34,807 nucleotides of DNA from Terriglobia bacterium (GCA_020072765.1 JAIQGD010000035.1:1-34807); one strand, 5' to 3'; numbered from the stretch's first letter, positions 1-7,740 are shown. The notes: generated by a model from the letters alone, not told the origin. Made by a program: numbers and translations.

Positions 1-477
1 GCGCGCCAGGCCACCGGAGCCCTGCTGGGCAATATTCTCGACCGCCACTCCACGGCACGTCTGCTGGTCATCGGAGAACGGCTCGACGAGGAGGAGAACT
101 TCGCCCTTCTCCGCCACGGCGTGAAGGGAATCCTGACGTACAAAGAAGCCCGCGAGCAGCTCTCCCACGCCCTGCCGCAAGTCGCGGCGGGCGGCATGTG
201 GGTTCCGCGCTCGGTCCTTTCCAGCTTCGTCGATTCGATTCTGACCAGCGTGCAGGGGCGCCGCTTGCGCGCCGATTCGCCGACGGCGCTCAGCCGCCGC
301 GAGCAGGAGGTCCTCAGCGGCCTGCTCGAGAATCTCGCCAACAAGGAACTGGCCGACCGCCTGCATATCTCCGAACGCACCGTCAAATTCCACGTGTCGA
401 ACCTGCTCGGCAAGTTCGGCGTGCGCCGCCGCGCCGACCTGATTCTGCTCTGCTATCAGCGCAACCCGAAGGAATAG
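1..477 (+). CDS. LuxR/NarL-type response regulator, 5' end outside window
   Basis: The frame is open from the first base, so the gene starts upstream; 158 codons are visible. The first ~75 read like the second half of a receiver domain: a beta-strand LLVIGE, then the LRHGVKGILTY segment that matches the conserved-lysine end of REC domains, then the linker helix. The last third is a LuxR/GerE helix-turn-helix (window codons ~96-153) with the signature LSRREQEVL, ANKELADRLHISERTVKFHV and a closing GVRRRADLI. The family consists of DNA-binding transcription regulators usually activated by phosphorylation from a partner histidine kinase, which is not in view. The acidic phosphorylation pocket is upstream of the window, so it cannot be checked. 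The stop is TAG at 475-477. Confidence 0.85.
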   Translation, partial: ARQATGALLGNILDRHSTARLLVIGERLDEEENFALLRHGVKGILTYKEAREQLSHALPQVAAGGMWVPRSVLSSFVDSILTSVQGRRLRADSPTALSRREQEVLSGLLENLANKELADRLHISERTVKFHVSNLLGKFGVRRRADLILLCYQRNPKE

Positions 478-534
478 ACTTTCCCCCGCCGCCGTCGTTT
501 TCCTGGGCCCGGCGGACAGCCCCGCGCGATTCGC

Positions 535-543
535 TGCTATAAT
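535..543 (+). promoter_or_regulatory. Extended -10 promoter candidate for mtaB
   Basis: TGC followed directly by TATAAT forms an extended -10 element about 50 bases upstream of the mtaB start. There is no good -35 hexamer 17 bases upstream, which is typical for extended -10 promoters. Seen in sequence; activity is inferred. Confidence 0.5.
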
Positions 544-594
544 TCCACCCTTGGATTCCCGCGGGCCGCCGCTGCATGGTCGGCCGCTGGCCGC

Positions 595-1959
595 ATGGCT
601 ACCTTTTCCATCGAGAACTTCGGCTGCCGCGCCACCGAGGCCGCCGCCACCGCGCTGCGCCATCAATTGCTGGGAAGCGGCTTGGCGCCGGCTGCCGATC
701 ATCTCTCGGCCGACGTGGTGGTGCTGAACACCTGCACGGTCACCGCCGCCGCGGATTCCCAGGCGCGCGACGCCGTGCGCAAAATCCGCCGCGCCAATCC
801 CGCCGCCCGCATCGTCGTCACCGGCTGCTACGCGCAACGCGCGCCGGAGGAACTCGCGGCCCTCGAAGGCGTCGCCTGGGTGATCGGCAATGCGCGCCAG
901 GCGGAAATCCCGCGCGTCATTCGCGAACTCCTGGGGCCGGACACCAACTCTTCCGCCGGCGCCGCTCTCGAAGAGAACTCCCTGTCGCTGGCGCAAGGCC
1001 CGGCCAAAATTCTGACCGGCGACATGCTCGCCCAAGACATTCTCGCCAGCGTGGCCGCCCCGCCGGGCGCCTCGGCGACGCACGACCGCACGCGCCCCAT
1101 CCTGAAAATTCAGGACGGCTGCAACAATCGTTGCGCCTACTGCGTGATTCCCGTCGTGCGCGGGCGCAGCCGCAGCCTGCCGCCGGATGCCGTCGTCGAA
1201 CAGGTGCGCGGGCTCGTGGCCGCCGGCGCGCGGGAAATCGTTCTGAGCGGCATCAATCTGGGCAGCTACGGCCGCGACCTCGCGCCGCGCGCGCCGCTGG
1301 AGGCCGTGGTGCGGCGCATTCTGAACGAAACCGCTCTGGCGCAGCTGCGCTTCAGTTCCATCGAGCCGCAGGACATCACCGAGGATTTCGTGGCCCTGGT
1401 GGCATCGTCGGGGCGGCTGGCGCGTCACTTTCACGTGCCGCTGCAATCGGGTTCGGACCGCGTCCTGCGCGCCATGCATCGCTGGTACCGCACCGGACAT
1501 TACGCCGAGCGCGTGCAATTGATCCGCCGGCGGCTGCCCGATGCGGCCATCGGCGCCGACGTCATCGTCGGTTTTCCGGGAGAAACGCGCGAGGATTTTG
1601 AGGCCACGGCCGCATTCATCGCCCAACAGCCGCTCACCTACCTGCACGTATTTTCGTTTTCCGCGCGGCCGGACACCGCTGCAGCGGACCCGAGCGATGC
1701 CGTGGCGCCCGGCGTCATCCAGGAACGCGCCCGCGCGCTGCGGGCGCTGGGGCGCGAGAAATCCGCGGCGTTCCGCGATGCGCTGGCCGGACGCACGGTG
1801 CGCGCGCTCACACTGAAAAGCGGCGGAGACGGCTGGACTGACGCCCTCACGGGAAATTACCTGAAGCTGCGCATGACCGGCCGCCACCCCGCCAACCAGT
1901 GGCATGAACTGCGCCTCACCGCCGGCGCGGAAGACCTCGTGGCGGCGCGCCCCATTTGA
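595..1959 (+). CDS. mtaB: tRNA t6A37 methylthiotransferase MtaB
   Basis: This is a 454-residue radical-SAM methylthiotransferase. The N-terminal UPF0004 domain carries three cluster cysteines: C11 (NFGCRA), C47 (LNTCTVT) and C78 (VTGCYAQ). The radical-SAM motif CNNRCAYC follows with C176, C180 and C183, and a short TRAM-like tail closes the protein. The family adds a methylthio group to N6-threonylcarbamoyladenosine at position 37 of ANN-decoding tRNAs. The NTCTVT motif and the length fit MtaB rather than MiaB or RimO. The ATG at 595 places the first cysteine at the usual distance. No clear Shine-Dalgarno precedes it. A longer overlapping frame starting at 576 is a shadow. Confidence 0.9.
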   Translation: MATFSIENFGCRATEAAATALRHQLLGSGLAPAADHLSADVVVLNTCTVTAAADSQARDAVRKIRRANPAARIVVTGCYAQRAPEELAALEGVAWVIGNARQAEIPRVIRELLGPDTNSSAGAALEENSLSLAQGPAKILTGDMLAQDILASVAAPPGASATHDRTRPILKIQDGCNNRCAYCVIPVVRGRSRSLPPDAVVEQVRGLVAAGAREIVLSGINLGSYGRDLAPRAPLEAVVRRILNETALAQLRFSSIEPQDITEDFVALVASSGRLARHFHVPLQSGSDRVLRAMHRWYRTGHYAERVQLIRRRLPDAAIGADVIVGFPGETREDFEATAAFIAQQPLTYLHVFSFSARPDTAAADPSDAVAPGVIQERARALRALGREKSAAFRDALAGRTVRALTLKSGGDGWTDALTGNYLKLRMTGRHPANQWHELRLTAGAEDLVAARPI

Positions 1960-2003
1960 TCCCCAGCCAATCGTCGGCCGCATTTAACAGAATGCGGAAA
2001 AAC

Positions 2004-2130
2004 CCCGAGAGCTCTGTGGGTCGCGGCTTCAGCGCGCCGTTTGCGTCCCGGACAGCCGTCGGGACCGCGACATAAAGCCCACAAAGTGAGAGCGGCTTCA
2101 GCCGCTGAAGTTCCCTGCAGCTTCTTTTTC
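2004..2130. repeat. Dispersed palindromic intergenic repeat (copy 1)
   Basis: The 180-base gap between mtaB and acpS holds palindromic material rather than a gene. Bases 2007-2029 match 22876-22898 with one difference. Bases 2091-2106 form a hairpin (agcggctt/cagccgct), followed by a cttcttttt tract like the one at 20429-20436 behind another ggcttcagcc hairpin. It may help terminate the convergent transcripts of mtaB and acpS, but the hairpin-to-T spacing is poor. Confidence 0.5.
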
Positions 2131-2139
2131 AGCACCTTG

Positions 2140-2517
2140 TTAACTCTCGAAAATCACCTGGGCGAGGGCGAGATTGCCGCTGTGCGTGATTGAAAGCGAA
2201 ATATTCTTCACGCCCAGGCGGTCGGCCAGCTCGCGCGCCACGCCGGCCAGGCGCAGCACCGGCTTGCCGCCGGTTTCGCGCGTGACTTCGATGTCCCGCC
2301 AGCGCACGCCGCGGCGCCAACCGGTCCCCAGTGCTTTCATGGCCGCTTCCTTCGCGGCAAAGCGCGCGGCATAGCGCTCGTAGCGGTTCTTGTGGCTTTC
2401 GCAGTAGGCCACTTCGCCGGGCGTGAACAGCCGCTCGATGAACGGCGCCCCGTGGCGCCCGATGGCCGCCTCGATCCGGTCGATCTCGGCGATGTCCAAC
2501 CCCAGTCCGACGATCAT
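2140..2517 (-). CDS. acpS: Holo-[acyl-carrier-protein] synthase AcpS
   Basis: This is a 125-residue 4'-phosphopantetheinyl transferase that moves phosphopantetheine from CoA to the serine of acyl carrier protein, activating fatty-acid synthesis in the cytoplasm. The start MIVGLGLDI places D8, and RFAAKEAAMKAL places E57; these are the two Mg-binding acidic residues of the AcpS family. The C-terminal ISLSITHSGNLALAQ strand is also typical. The length matches the family (about 120-130 residues), so the open frame upstream of the MIVG methionine is not coding. The gene is divergent from pgeF across a 90-base gap with a palindromic promoter. Confidence 0.93.
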   Translation of the reverse strand: MIVGLGLDIAEIDRIEAAIGRHGAPFIERLFTPGEVAYCESHKNRYERYAARFAAKEAAMKALGTGWRRGVRWRDIEVTRETGGKPVLRLAGVARELADRLGVKNISLSITHSGNLALAQVIFES

Positions 2518-2556
2518 GCCGCCTCCCGCATATCTCCCCAGCGCCTGAATTTCCGT

Positions 2557-2568
2557 GATTATATAATC
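2557..2568. promoter_or_regulatory. Bidirectional -10 palindrome between acpS and pgeF
   Basis: The 12-base perfect palindrome gattatataatc contains TATAAT on the plus strand (2562-2567) and on the minus strand (2558-2563). It lies about 40 bases from each start codon of the divergent pair. Neither side has a good -35, so expression may be modest or activator-dependent. The regulatory reading is inference. Confidence 0.55.
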
Positions 2569-2607
2569 GAAACGCGCCGCGACTCCCGGCCAAACTGAAG
2601 GAACAAG

Positions 2608-3567
2608 ATGACGACGACCCTCGCGAAGAAACGCAAAGCGCCCCAGCGCCGTGCCGCAACCGCCCCCGCGCCCTGGAAATTGCGCCGCGCCGGCCGCGTG
2701 CAACTGCTGGAGGCTCCGCCGCTCGAGCGCCTCGACTGGCTCGTCCATGGATTCAGCACGCGCCCCGGCAGCAACAGCGACCTCGCCAAAACGCGCGGCC
2801 ACCGCAAGACGTCACAGCGACTGCTCCATCCCGGATCCGCGGCGGAAGATTCCTCCGCGCGCGTGGCCGAGAACCGCAAGGCGTTTTTTCATGCGCTTGG
2901 CGCGGACCACCTGCGCGCCGTCACCCTCCGCCAGATTCATTCCGACATCGTGCACCGCGTGGATTCGCCGGACACCGCTGCCGGCGATCCGCCCGGAGGC
3001 GACGCGCTGTTCACGCGCGCGCCCGGCTGCCTGCTCGTGATCCAGACGGCCGACTGCGTCCCTATCCTTCTCGCCGACACGAAGCAGCGCGCCATCGCCG
3101 CCATTCATGCGGGCTGGCGCGGCACCGTGCGCCGCATCGCCGCCAAAACACTCGGACGCATGCAGATGGAATTCGGCACGCGCCCCCAGGATGTGGTCGC
3201 CGCGTTGGGCCCGTCCATCGGGCGCTGCTGCTATGAAGTGGGCGAAGACGTCGCGCGGGAGTTTCACGCGCAGTTTCCCCAGGCGCGCCAGTGGTTCGAC
3301 GGGCCGTTCGACGCGCTGGCCTCGGGCGAAAACGATCCCAACTGGCTGCCCTGGCTCACCATGATGCCGCCCGGACATCAGCCGCCGCCGCTGCGCGTGC
3401 ACCTCGATCTCATCGCCGCCAACCGCGCCATCCTCGCCGAAGCCGGCGTTCCGCCCCGGCAAATTTCTTCTTCGGGATTTTGCACCGCCTGCCGCACCGA
3501 CCTGTTCTTCAGCTACCGCCGCGAAGGCAAGACCGGCCGCCTCCTGGCCGCCATCGGCATTTTGTAG
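2608..3567 (+). CDS. pgeF: Peptidoglycan-editing factor PgeF / YfiH-type purine nucleoside phosphorylase
   Basis: This is a 319-residue multicopper-polyphenol-oxidase-like (DUF152, YfiH) protein. The catalytic zinc triad is visible: H111 (RQIHSD), C150 (TADCVPILLAD) and H167 (IHAGWRGT). The C150-to-H167 spacing of 17 equals that of C107 to H124 in E. coli YfiH. GPSIGRCCYEVG and a C-terminal CTACRTDLFFSYRREG segment complete the signature. Family members act as purine nucleoside phosphorylases/adenosine deaminases and, in E. coli, keep L-Ala at position 1 of the muropeptide stem. A basic 25-residue N-terminal extension precedes the conserved core; the ATG at 2608 has a GAAGGA ribosome site a few bases upstream. 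Confidence 0.9.
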   Translation: MTTTLAKKRKAPQRRAATAPAPWKLRRAGRVQLLEAPPLERLDWLVHGFSTRPGSNSDLAKTRGHRKTSQRLLHPGSAAEDSSARVAENRKAFFHALGADHLRAVTLRQIHSDIVHRVDSPDTAAGDPPGGDALFTRAPGCLLVIQTADCVPILLADTKQRAIAAIHAGWRGTVRRIAAKTLGRMQMEFGTRPQDVVAALGPSIGRCCYEVGEDVAREFHAQFPQARQWFDGPFDALASGENDPNWLPWLTMMPPGHQPPPLRVHLDLIAANRAILAEAGVPPRQISSSGFCTACRTDLFFSYRREGKTGRLLAAIGIL

Positions 3568-3656
3568 CGCCGGCATCTTGCCGGCTCTCGTGGGCATGGA
3601 ACGGACGCCAGACGGGCTAGGAGCACTAGCGCCACGCAACCACGAGGCAACGCCTT

Positions 3657-3716
3657 TGTAGCGGCCACCTTCAGGTGGGCGCTCCCACGGCGGCCGGCCT
3701 GAAGACCGCCGCTACA
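3657..3716. repeat. Paired REP-like element (two inverted GTAG hairpins)
   Basis: The 60-base element begins tgtagcggc and ends with its exact reverse complement gccgctaca. Each half contains a hairpin around a TTCA (or complementary TGAA) loop preceded by GTAG. Two inverted units side by side is the arrangement known as a BIME in enterobacterial REP families. Related single units occur at 3875, 9769, 17926, 33265 and 34605. Confidence 0.75.
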
Positions 3717-3786
3717 TAACCAGGGTCAGAATTGCAGGAGAGAGGCTAACCGCAGAGACGCAGAGGCCGCAGAGAAGATGGTTTTC

Positions 3787-3863
3787 GTGGGACAGCCACT
3801 CTTGGCTGTCCATCTCTACTGCGTCGGCCTCATGCGCGGACGCCCAGGAGTGACTGTCCCACA
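3787..3863. repeat. Hairpin repeat of the 'acagccact' family
   Basis: Bases 3790-3811 form a hairpin (ggacagcca, ctct loop, tggctgtcc). A near-copy of its first half lies inverted at 3846-3863, so the whole 77-base unit has terminal inverted repeats. Relatives occur at 12046-12065 and 17845-17864. Confidence 0.65.
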
Positions 3864-3874
3864 CCACATGATTT

Positions 3875-3899
3875 TGTAGCGGCGGCCTTCAGGCCGGCG
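3875..3899 (+). repeat. REP-like GTAG hairpin overlapping the rlmN stop
   Basis: TGTAGCGGC, then a GGCC-TTCA-GGCC stem-loop, matching the family consensus of this window. It lies across the rlmN stop codon (3889-3891), so the last residues of RlmN are encoded by the repeat. Confidence 0.7.
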
Positions 3900-4995
3900 A
3901 GGACGCGGCGGATTCCGCTAGCGCGAGTTGGCCGCAGGCGGCCTGCACATCCTGGCCGCGCGAATCGCGCACGAAGATCCGCAGGCCCTTGTCCGCCAGG
4001 ATGGCGCGGAATTCCTCCACGCGCGCCGCGTCCGGCTTGGCGTAGGGCAACGCGCCGGGATTCCACGGGATGAGGTTGACCTTGCAGCGGACGTGCGCGA
4101 GCAGCTTCGCCACGCGCCGCGCGTCTTCGGGCGCATCGTTGAATCCGCCCAGCAGCACGTACTCGAACGTCAGATGCTCCCACGGCCGCAGCGGATATTT
4201 CCGGCACGCCTCCAGCAGCATCTCCAGCGGATATTTCCGGTTGATGGGCATGATCTGGTCGCGCTGCTCGTTCGACGACGCGTTGAGCGAAATCGCCAGC
4301 TTCGGCCGCACCTTCTCTTGCGCCAGCCGCTCGATGCCCGGGACGATGCCGCTGGTCGAAAGCGTCGCGTGCTTGGGCGAGATGGCCAGGGCGTTGGGGT
4401 CGAGCAGGATGCGCAGCGCGGCCATCACCGCGTCGTAATTCAGCAGCGGCTCGCCCTGGCCCATCAGCACGATATTGGTCTGCGGCTTGAGCGTGGCGCG
4501 ATGCTCCTCCAGCGCCACCAGCACCTGCGCGACGATCTCGCCCGCCGTCAGATTCCGCGCCAGCCCCAGCGTGGCCGTCAGGCAGAAGCGGCAATCCACC
4601 GCGCAGCCCGCCTGCGTCGAAACGCAGATCGTCTGCCGCTTTTCCCCGGGCATGAACACCGCTTCGATATTCGCCGGCGCCGCGCGCCCCTCGCCCGCGG
4701 GAGCGCTTCCGGAATCCGGCGCGAGCGCGAGCACGTAGCGCACCGTACCGTCCGGCGAACTGTGCCGCCGCACGATCCGCGGCAGCGCAATGCTGGCTTC
4801 GCGCGCCAGGCGCTCGCGCAGCGCCGCCGGAAGATTCGTCATCGCCGCGAAATCGAAGCGCCGCTCCGCATACAGCGCGTGATACAGCTGCGCTCCGCGA
4901 TACCCCGGTTCGCCCAGCGATTCCAGAAACGCGCGCAGCTCTTCGGCGGATTTTCCCAGCAGATTTGTACGCGGATTGGAACCTTGCGAGGACAT
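3889..4995 (-). CDS. rlmN: Dual-specificity 23S rRNA/tRNA C2-adenine methyltransferase RlmN
   Basis: This is a 368-residue radical-SAM enzyme that methylates C2 of A2503 in 23S rRNA and A37 in some tRNAs. The cluster motif CAVDCRFC gives C131, C135 and C138. The two catalytic cysteines are also present: C124 (QTICVST) and C354 (VQAACGQ), equivalent to C118 and C355 of E. coli RlmN. The ATG at 4995 has a GAAGG ribosome site and gives the usual N-terminal helical domain (TNLLGKSAEELRAFL). The frame stays open far upstream, antisense to the M16 protease gene, and that part is not coding. A linker at residues ~94-108 (SGSAPAGEGRAAP) is an expansion of a variable loop. The C-terminus runs into a REP-like repeat. 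Confidence 0.93.
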   Translation of the reverse strand: MSSQGSNPRTNLLGKSAEELRAFLESLGEPGYRGAQLYHALYAERRFDFAAMTNLPAALRERLAREASIALPRIVRRHSSPDGTVRYVLALAPDSGSAPAGEGRAAPANIEAVFMPGEKRQTICVSTQAGCAVDCRFCLTATLGLARNLTAGEIVAQVLVALEEHRATLKPQTNIVLMGQGEPLLNYDAVMAALRILLDPNALAISPKHATLSTSGIVPGIERLAQEKVRPKLAISLNASSNEQRDQIMPINRKYPLEMLLEACRKYPLRPWEHLTFEYVLLGGFNDAPEDARRVAKLLAHVRCKVNLIPWNPGALPYAKPDAARVEEFRAILADKGLRIFVRDSRGQDVQAACGQLALAESAASSPA

Positions 4996-5088
4996 CTTGC
5001 CTTCATGATAACACGCCCGCGCGGAGCGGCCTTTCCGCCCGGCCGGGCGAAATGACAACGCCGGGGCCGCGTGCGACAATGAAACAGT

Positions 5089-6366
5089 ATGTCCAGCACT
5101 CCTCATACCGTGCGGCAGGAAACCCTGCCCAACGGCCTGGTGGTCATCACCGAGCCGATGGAGCACGTCCATTCGGTTTCCGTGGGGATTTGGCTGCGCT
5201 CCGGATCGCGCCGCGAGCCCGCCGAGCTGAACGGCATCTCGCATTTCATCGAGCACATGGTGTTCAAGGGCACCCGGCGGCGCTCGGCCGAGGACATCGC
5301 CCGCGAAATCGACCGCGTGGGCGGGATGCTCGACGCGTTCACCTCCAAGGAAATGGTCTGCTTCAACACGCGCGTCCTCGACGAGCATCTCCCCAGGGCT
5401 TTCGACGTCCTCGCGGACATGGTCCTCGAACCCAAATTCGCGCCCCAAGACATCGCCCGCGAGCAGGGCGTCGTCCTCGAGGAAATCCGCATGACCCAGG
5501 ACAATCCCGAGGACCTGGTCCACGAGCTGTTCATCCAGAATTTCTGGAATCCGCATCCGCTCGCGAAACCGATCCTGGGCACGCCGGAAACGGTTTCCAG
5601 CTTCACGCCCGAGATGCTGCGGGCGTGGTTCGGCCGGCACTACGCGCCGAATCATCTGATCGTCACCGCGGCCGGCCATCTCTCGCACTCCCAGCTGGTG
5701 GACCTGGTCGCCGAGCGCTTCGCGCACCTGGCGCCCTGCGCGGACGCCTTCGACGATCCGCAGCCCGAGTCCGCCCCGCACATCACTCTGCGCACCAAGC
5801 GCGAACTCGAACAGGTGCACATCTGCCTGGGCGTCGCGGCCCTGTCTATGACCGACCGCCGCCGCTTCGCCGTCTCCGTTCTCAGCAACGTGCTCGGCGG
5901 AGGAATGTCCTCGCGATTGTTCCAGAACATCCGCGAGCGCCAGGGGCTGGCGTACGCCATTTTCAGCGAGATGACTTCCTATCGCGATGCGGGCATGCTC
6001 TCGATCTATGCGGGCACCTCGCTCGACACCGCCGGGCAAGTGGTCCGCTCGGTGCTCGAGGAACTCCGGCACCTCATGGACGAGCCGCTCGGCGAGGAAG
6101 AGATGCGCCGCGCCAAGGATCATCTGAAGGGCGCCACGCTGCTGGCGCTGGAAGGCTCGGGCCAGCGCATGTCCAGCCTGGCGCGCTACCACCTCTATTT
6201 CAACCGGCACTTCACCCCCGCCGAGTTGATCGCCATGCTCGAAGCCGTCACCCCCGAGCAAGTGCAGCAGCTAGCAAGGGAATTCTTCCAGCCCGGACGC
6301 ATCGCCGCCTCCATCGTCGGCAACCTCAACGGCTTCAGCCTCACCCGCGAGCAACTCGCGATCTAG
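5089..6366 (+). CDS. M16 (pitrilysin/insulinase) family zinc metallopeptidase
   Basis: This 425-residue single-unit M16 peptidase has the inverted zinc motif HFIEH (H52, E55, H56) inside GISHFIEHMVFKGT. The third zinc ligand is expected at E131/E132 in VVLEEIRMTQDNP, about 75 residues later as in the family. The C-terminal half is the inactive M16 domain with LSNVLGGGMSSRLFQNIRE and RQGLAYAIFS. It resembles bacterial mitochondrial-processing-peptidase-like enzymes (B. subtilis YmxG/MlpA) that degrade peptides in the cytoplasm or at the membrane. No signal peptide is evident. The gene is divergent from rlmN with a 93-base gap. Confidence 0.9.
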   Translation: MSSTPHTVRQETLPNGLVVITEPMEHVHSVSVGIWLRSGSRREPAELNGISHFIEHMVFKGTRRRSAEDIAREIDRVGGMLDAFTSKEMVCFNTRVLDEHLPRAFDVLADMVLEPKFAPQDIAREQGVVLEEIRMTQDNPEDLVHELFIQNFWNPHPLAKPILGTPETVSSFTPEMLRAWFGRHYAPNHLIVTAAGHLSHSQLVDLVAERFAHLAPCADAFDDPQPESAPHITLRTKRELEQVHICLGVAALSMTDRRRFAVSVLSNVLGGGMSSRLFQNIRERQGLAYAIFSEMTSYRDAGMLSIYAGTSLDTAGQVVRSVLEELRHLMDEPLGEEEMRRAKDHLKGATLLALEGSGQRMSSLARYHLYFNRHFTPAELIAMLEAVTPEQVQQLAREFFQPGRIAASIVGNLNGFSLTREQLAI

Positions 6367-6376
6367 AGGCAAGCAA

Positions 6377-6494
6377 GCCACAGAGGCACAGAGACACCGA
6401 GCCAGAGAAAGACTGTTCATTCACTTCCTCTGACTCCTCTGACTCCTTTACCTCCTTTGCTTCCTTTATCTCTGTGTCTCCGTGTCTCTGTGGC
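6377..6494. repeat. Long inverted repeat with a 9-base tandem repeat in its loop
   Basis: Bases 6377-6398 (gccacagaggcacagagaca...) pair with 6473-6494 at 20 of 22 positions. The loop contains five imperfect 9-base units at 6428-6472: ctctgactc twice, then ctttacctc, ctttgcttc and ctttatctc. No gene fits this 158-base gap. Shorter relatives of the arm occur at 3754 and 11192. Confidence 0.7.
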
Positions 6495-6524
6495 GCATTT
6501 TTTCTTTGACGCCGCCGCACCACT

Positions 6525-7367
6525 TTGCCATCATCGTGCGCGGAGAAAAATCGCATCTCGTTTCGCATATCCATTCTCGCGTCGGGCAGTTCGGGCAACT
6601 CCACGTTGCTCGAAACGGGCCACACGACGCTGCTGATCGACGCCGGGCTGGGCCGCAAGGAGATGATGCGGCGGTTCGCGTCGCTGGGCCGCGCGCGCCC
6701 CGAGCGCGTCGACGGCATTCTGGTCACGCACGAGCACTCCGACCATTCCGGCGGGCTGGCGCAGATGGCCCGCGAATGGAATTGCCCCGCCTATCTCACC
6801 CAGCCCACGCACCAAGCCATCCTGGAGATGTATCCCGGCGGCCCGTTCGAGAAGATGCAGCGCGTCGAATACATCCGCGCCGGCGAGCGCTTCGAAATCG
6901 GCGACATCGAAATCAATCCCTTCGCCATCCCCCACGACGCCGCCGATCCGGTCGGCTACGCGTTGCGCTCCAACGGCACCAAAGTCGCCATCGCCACCGA
7001 TCTCGGCTACCTGCCCGAACTCGTGAAGCACCACCTCCGCGAAGCCGATTTCCTGATCCTGGAATCGAATCACGATCTCGAAATGCTCAAGGTGGGGCCG
7101 TATCCCTGGCACATCAAGCAGCGCGTCATGAGCCGCACCGGGCATCTTTCCAACACCGTGGTCAGCGAATTCCTCGCCGACGCCGAGCTCTTCGACGGCC
7201 GCGCCCGTCATCTCGTCATGGCGCACATCTCCGCGCAAAACAACACGCCCGACCTCGTCCAGATTTCCGCCGAACAGGCCCTGGCCAGCCGCCCCGCTGA
7301 CTTCGCCTTCCGCGGCTCGCTTCACCTCGCCTCCCAGCGCTTCCCCCTCGGCCCCTTCGAGCTGTAG
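6525..7367 (+). CDS. MBL-fold metallo-hydrolase, YycJ/WalJ-like
   Basis: A cytoplasmic metallo-beta-lactamase-fold protein of about 260-280 residues. The N-terminal ISILASGSSGNSTLL is the signature of the YycJ/WalJ exonuclease-like branch. The metal motif THEHSDHSGG gives H69, H71, D73 and H74 if counted from the TTG at 6525. Later motifs (LESNHDLEML, LSNTVVSEFL) also fit. The start is doubtful: the family usually begins at the ISILASGS strand, but no ATG or GTG lies there in frame, and the TTG has no clear ribosome site. The last ~15 codons are repeated twice downstream (8026, 9698), marking this 3' end as an insertion site. Confidence 0.85.
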   Translation: MPSSCAEKNRISFRISILASGSSGNSTLLETGHTTLLIDAGLGRKEMMRRFASLGRARPERVDGILVTHEHSDHSGGLAQMAREWNCPAYLTQPTHQAILEMYPGGPFEKMQRVEYIRAGERFEIGDIEINPFAIPHDAADPVGYALRSNGTKVAIATDLGYLPELVKHHLREADFLILESNHDLEMLKVGPYPWHIKQRVMSRTGHLSNTVVSEFLADAELFDGRARHLVMAHISAQNNTPDLVQISAEQALASRPADFAFRGSLHLASQRFPLGPFEL

Positions 7368-7371
7368 CGGC
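7319..7371 (+). repeat. Insertion-site direct repeat, copy 1 (MBL gene 3' end)
   Basis: A 53-base segment covering the last 16 codons of the MBL gene, its TAG and 4 further bases. It matches 8026-8078 at 51 of 53 positions. It encodes LHLASQRFPLGPFEL and a stop, and would be the attL-like end of the accessory block. Confidence 0.85.
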
Positions 7372-7412
7372 GTGGATGGATGCACCGCCCGCCGGCACTT
7401 GCTCTTTCTTTG

Positions 7413-7432
7413 TGTACATACTAATATGTACA
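7413..7432. promoter_or_regulatory. Palindromic operator/promoter of the brnTA operon
   Basis: Perfect 8-base arms tgtacata/tatgtaca are separated by ctaa and end 23 bases before the brnT start. BrnA antitoxins are ribbon-helix-helix-type DNA-binding proteins that, with BrnT, repress their own operon, so this is the likely operator. The AT-rich core can also supply a -10. Seen in sequence; the binding is inferred. Confidence 0.6.
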
Positions 7433-7455
7433 TACGCGGCCATGGTTCTTAGAAC

Positions 7456-7740
7456 ATGAGATTCGCTTGGGACGGCCAGAAGAGCCGCCGCAACCTCGCG
7501 AAGCACCACGTCAGCTTCGAAACAGCCAGGCTCGTGTTCGATGATCCGCGCGCCATCAGCCGGTTGGATCGCATGGAGGACGGGGAAGAGCGGTGGCAGA
7601 CACTGGGGCTTGTGGGCGGCATTGCGGTTCTCCTGGTGGCGCATACCTACCGCGAGGAGGACGGCGAAGAGGTGATGCGGATTATTTCCGCCCGAAAGGC
7701 GACGCCCCACGAAAGGAGAATCTATGAGCAAGGCATCTAG
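7456..7740 (+). CDS. brnT: BrnT family toxin
   Basis: This is a 94-residue protein matching the DUF497/BrnT family of RelE-fold ribonuclease toxins, which cut RNA and inhibit translation. The family pattern is visible from end to end: FAWDGQKSRRNLAKHHVSFE at the N-terminus, a central VFDDPRAI, then VLLVAHTYRE and the terminal RIISARKATPHERRIYE. The conserved basic/acidic residues of the family are present, so it looks intact. Its stop overlaps brnA by 17 bases, which is the normal toxin-first order of brnTA. It lies directly after the first copy of the MBL-end repeat, suggesting it arrived with that insertion. Confidence 0.9.
   Translation: MRFAWDGQKSRRNLAKHHVSFETARLVFDDPRAISRLDRMEDGEERWQTLGLVGGIAVLLVAHTYREEDGEEVMRIISARKATPHERRIYEQGI

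Larger units (their letters stand above)
3568..3888. other. Gene-free stretch made of intergenic repeats
   Basis: No gene is seen in the 321 bases between pgeF and rlmN. The stretch is a mosaic: a cgccggcatcttgccggc hairpin just after the pgeF stop, a paired REP-like element (3657-3716), a cgcagagacgcagagg tract near 3754 related to tracts at 6379 and 11192, and a hairpin element (3787-3863). Confidence 0.7.

Noticed and set aside
3889-6261. A very long minus-strand open frame running from rlmN across the M16 protease gene
   Set aside because: Only the part below 4995 shows RlmN sequence. The rest is antisense to a well-supported peptidase gene and has the composition of a GC-rich shadow frame.
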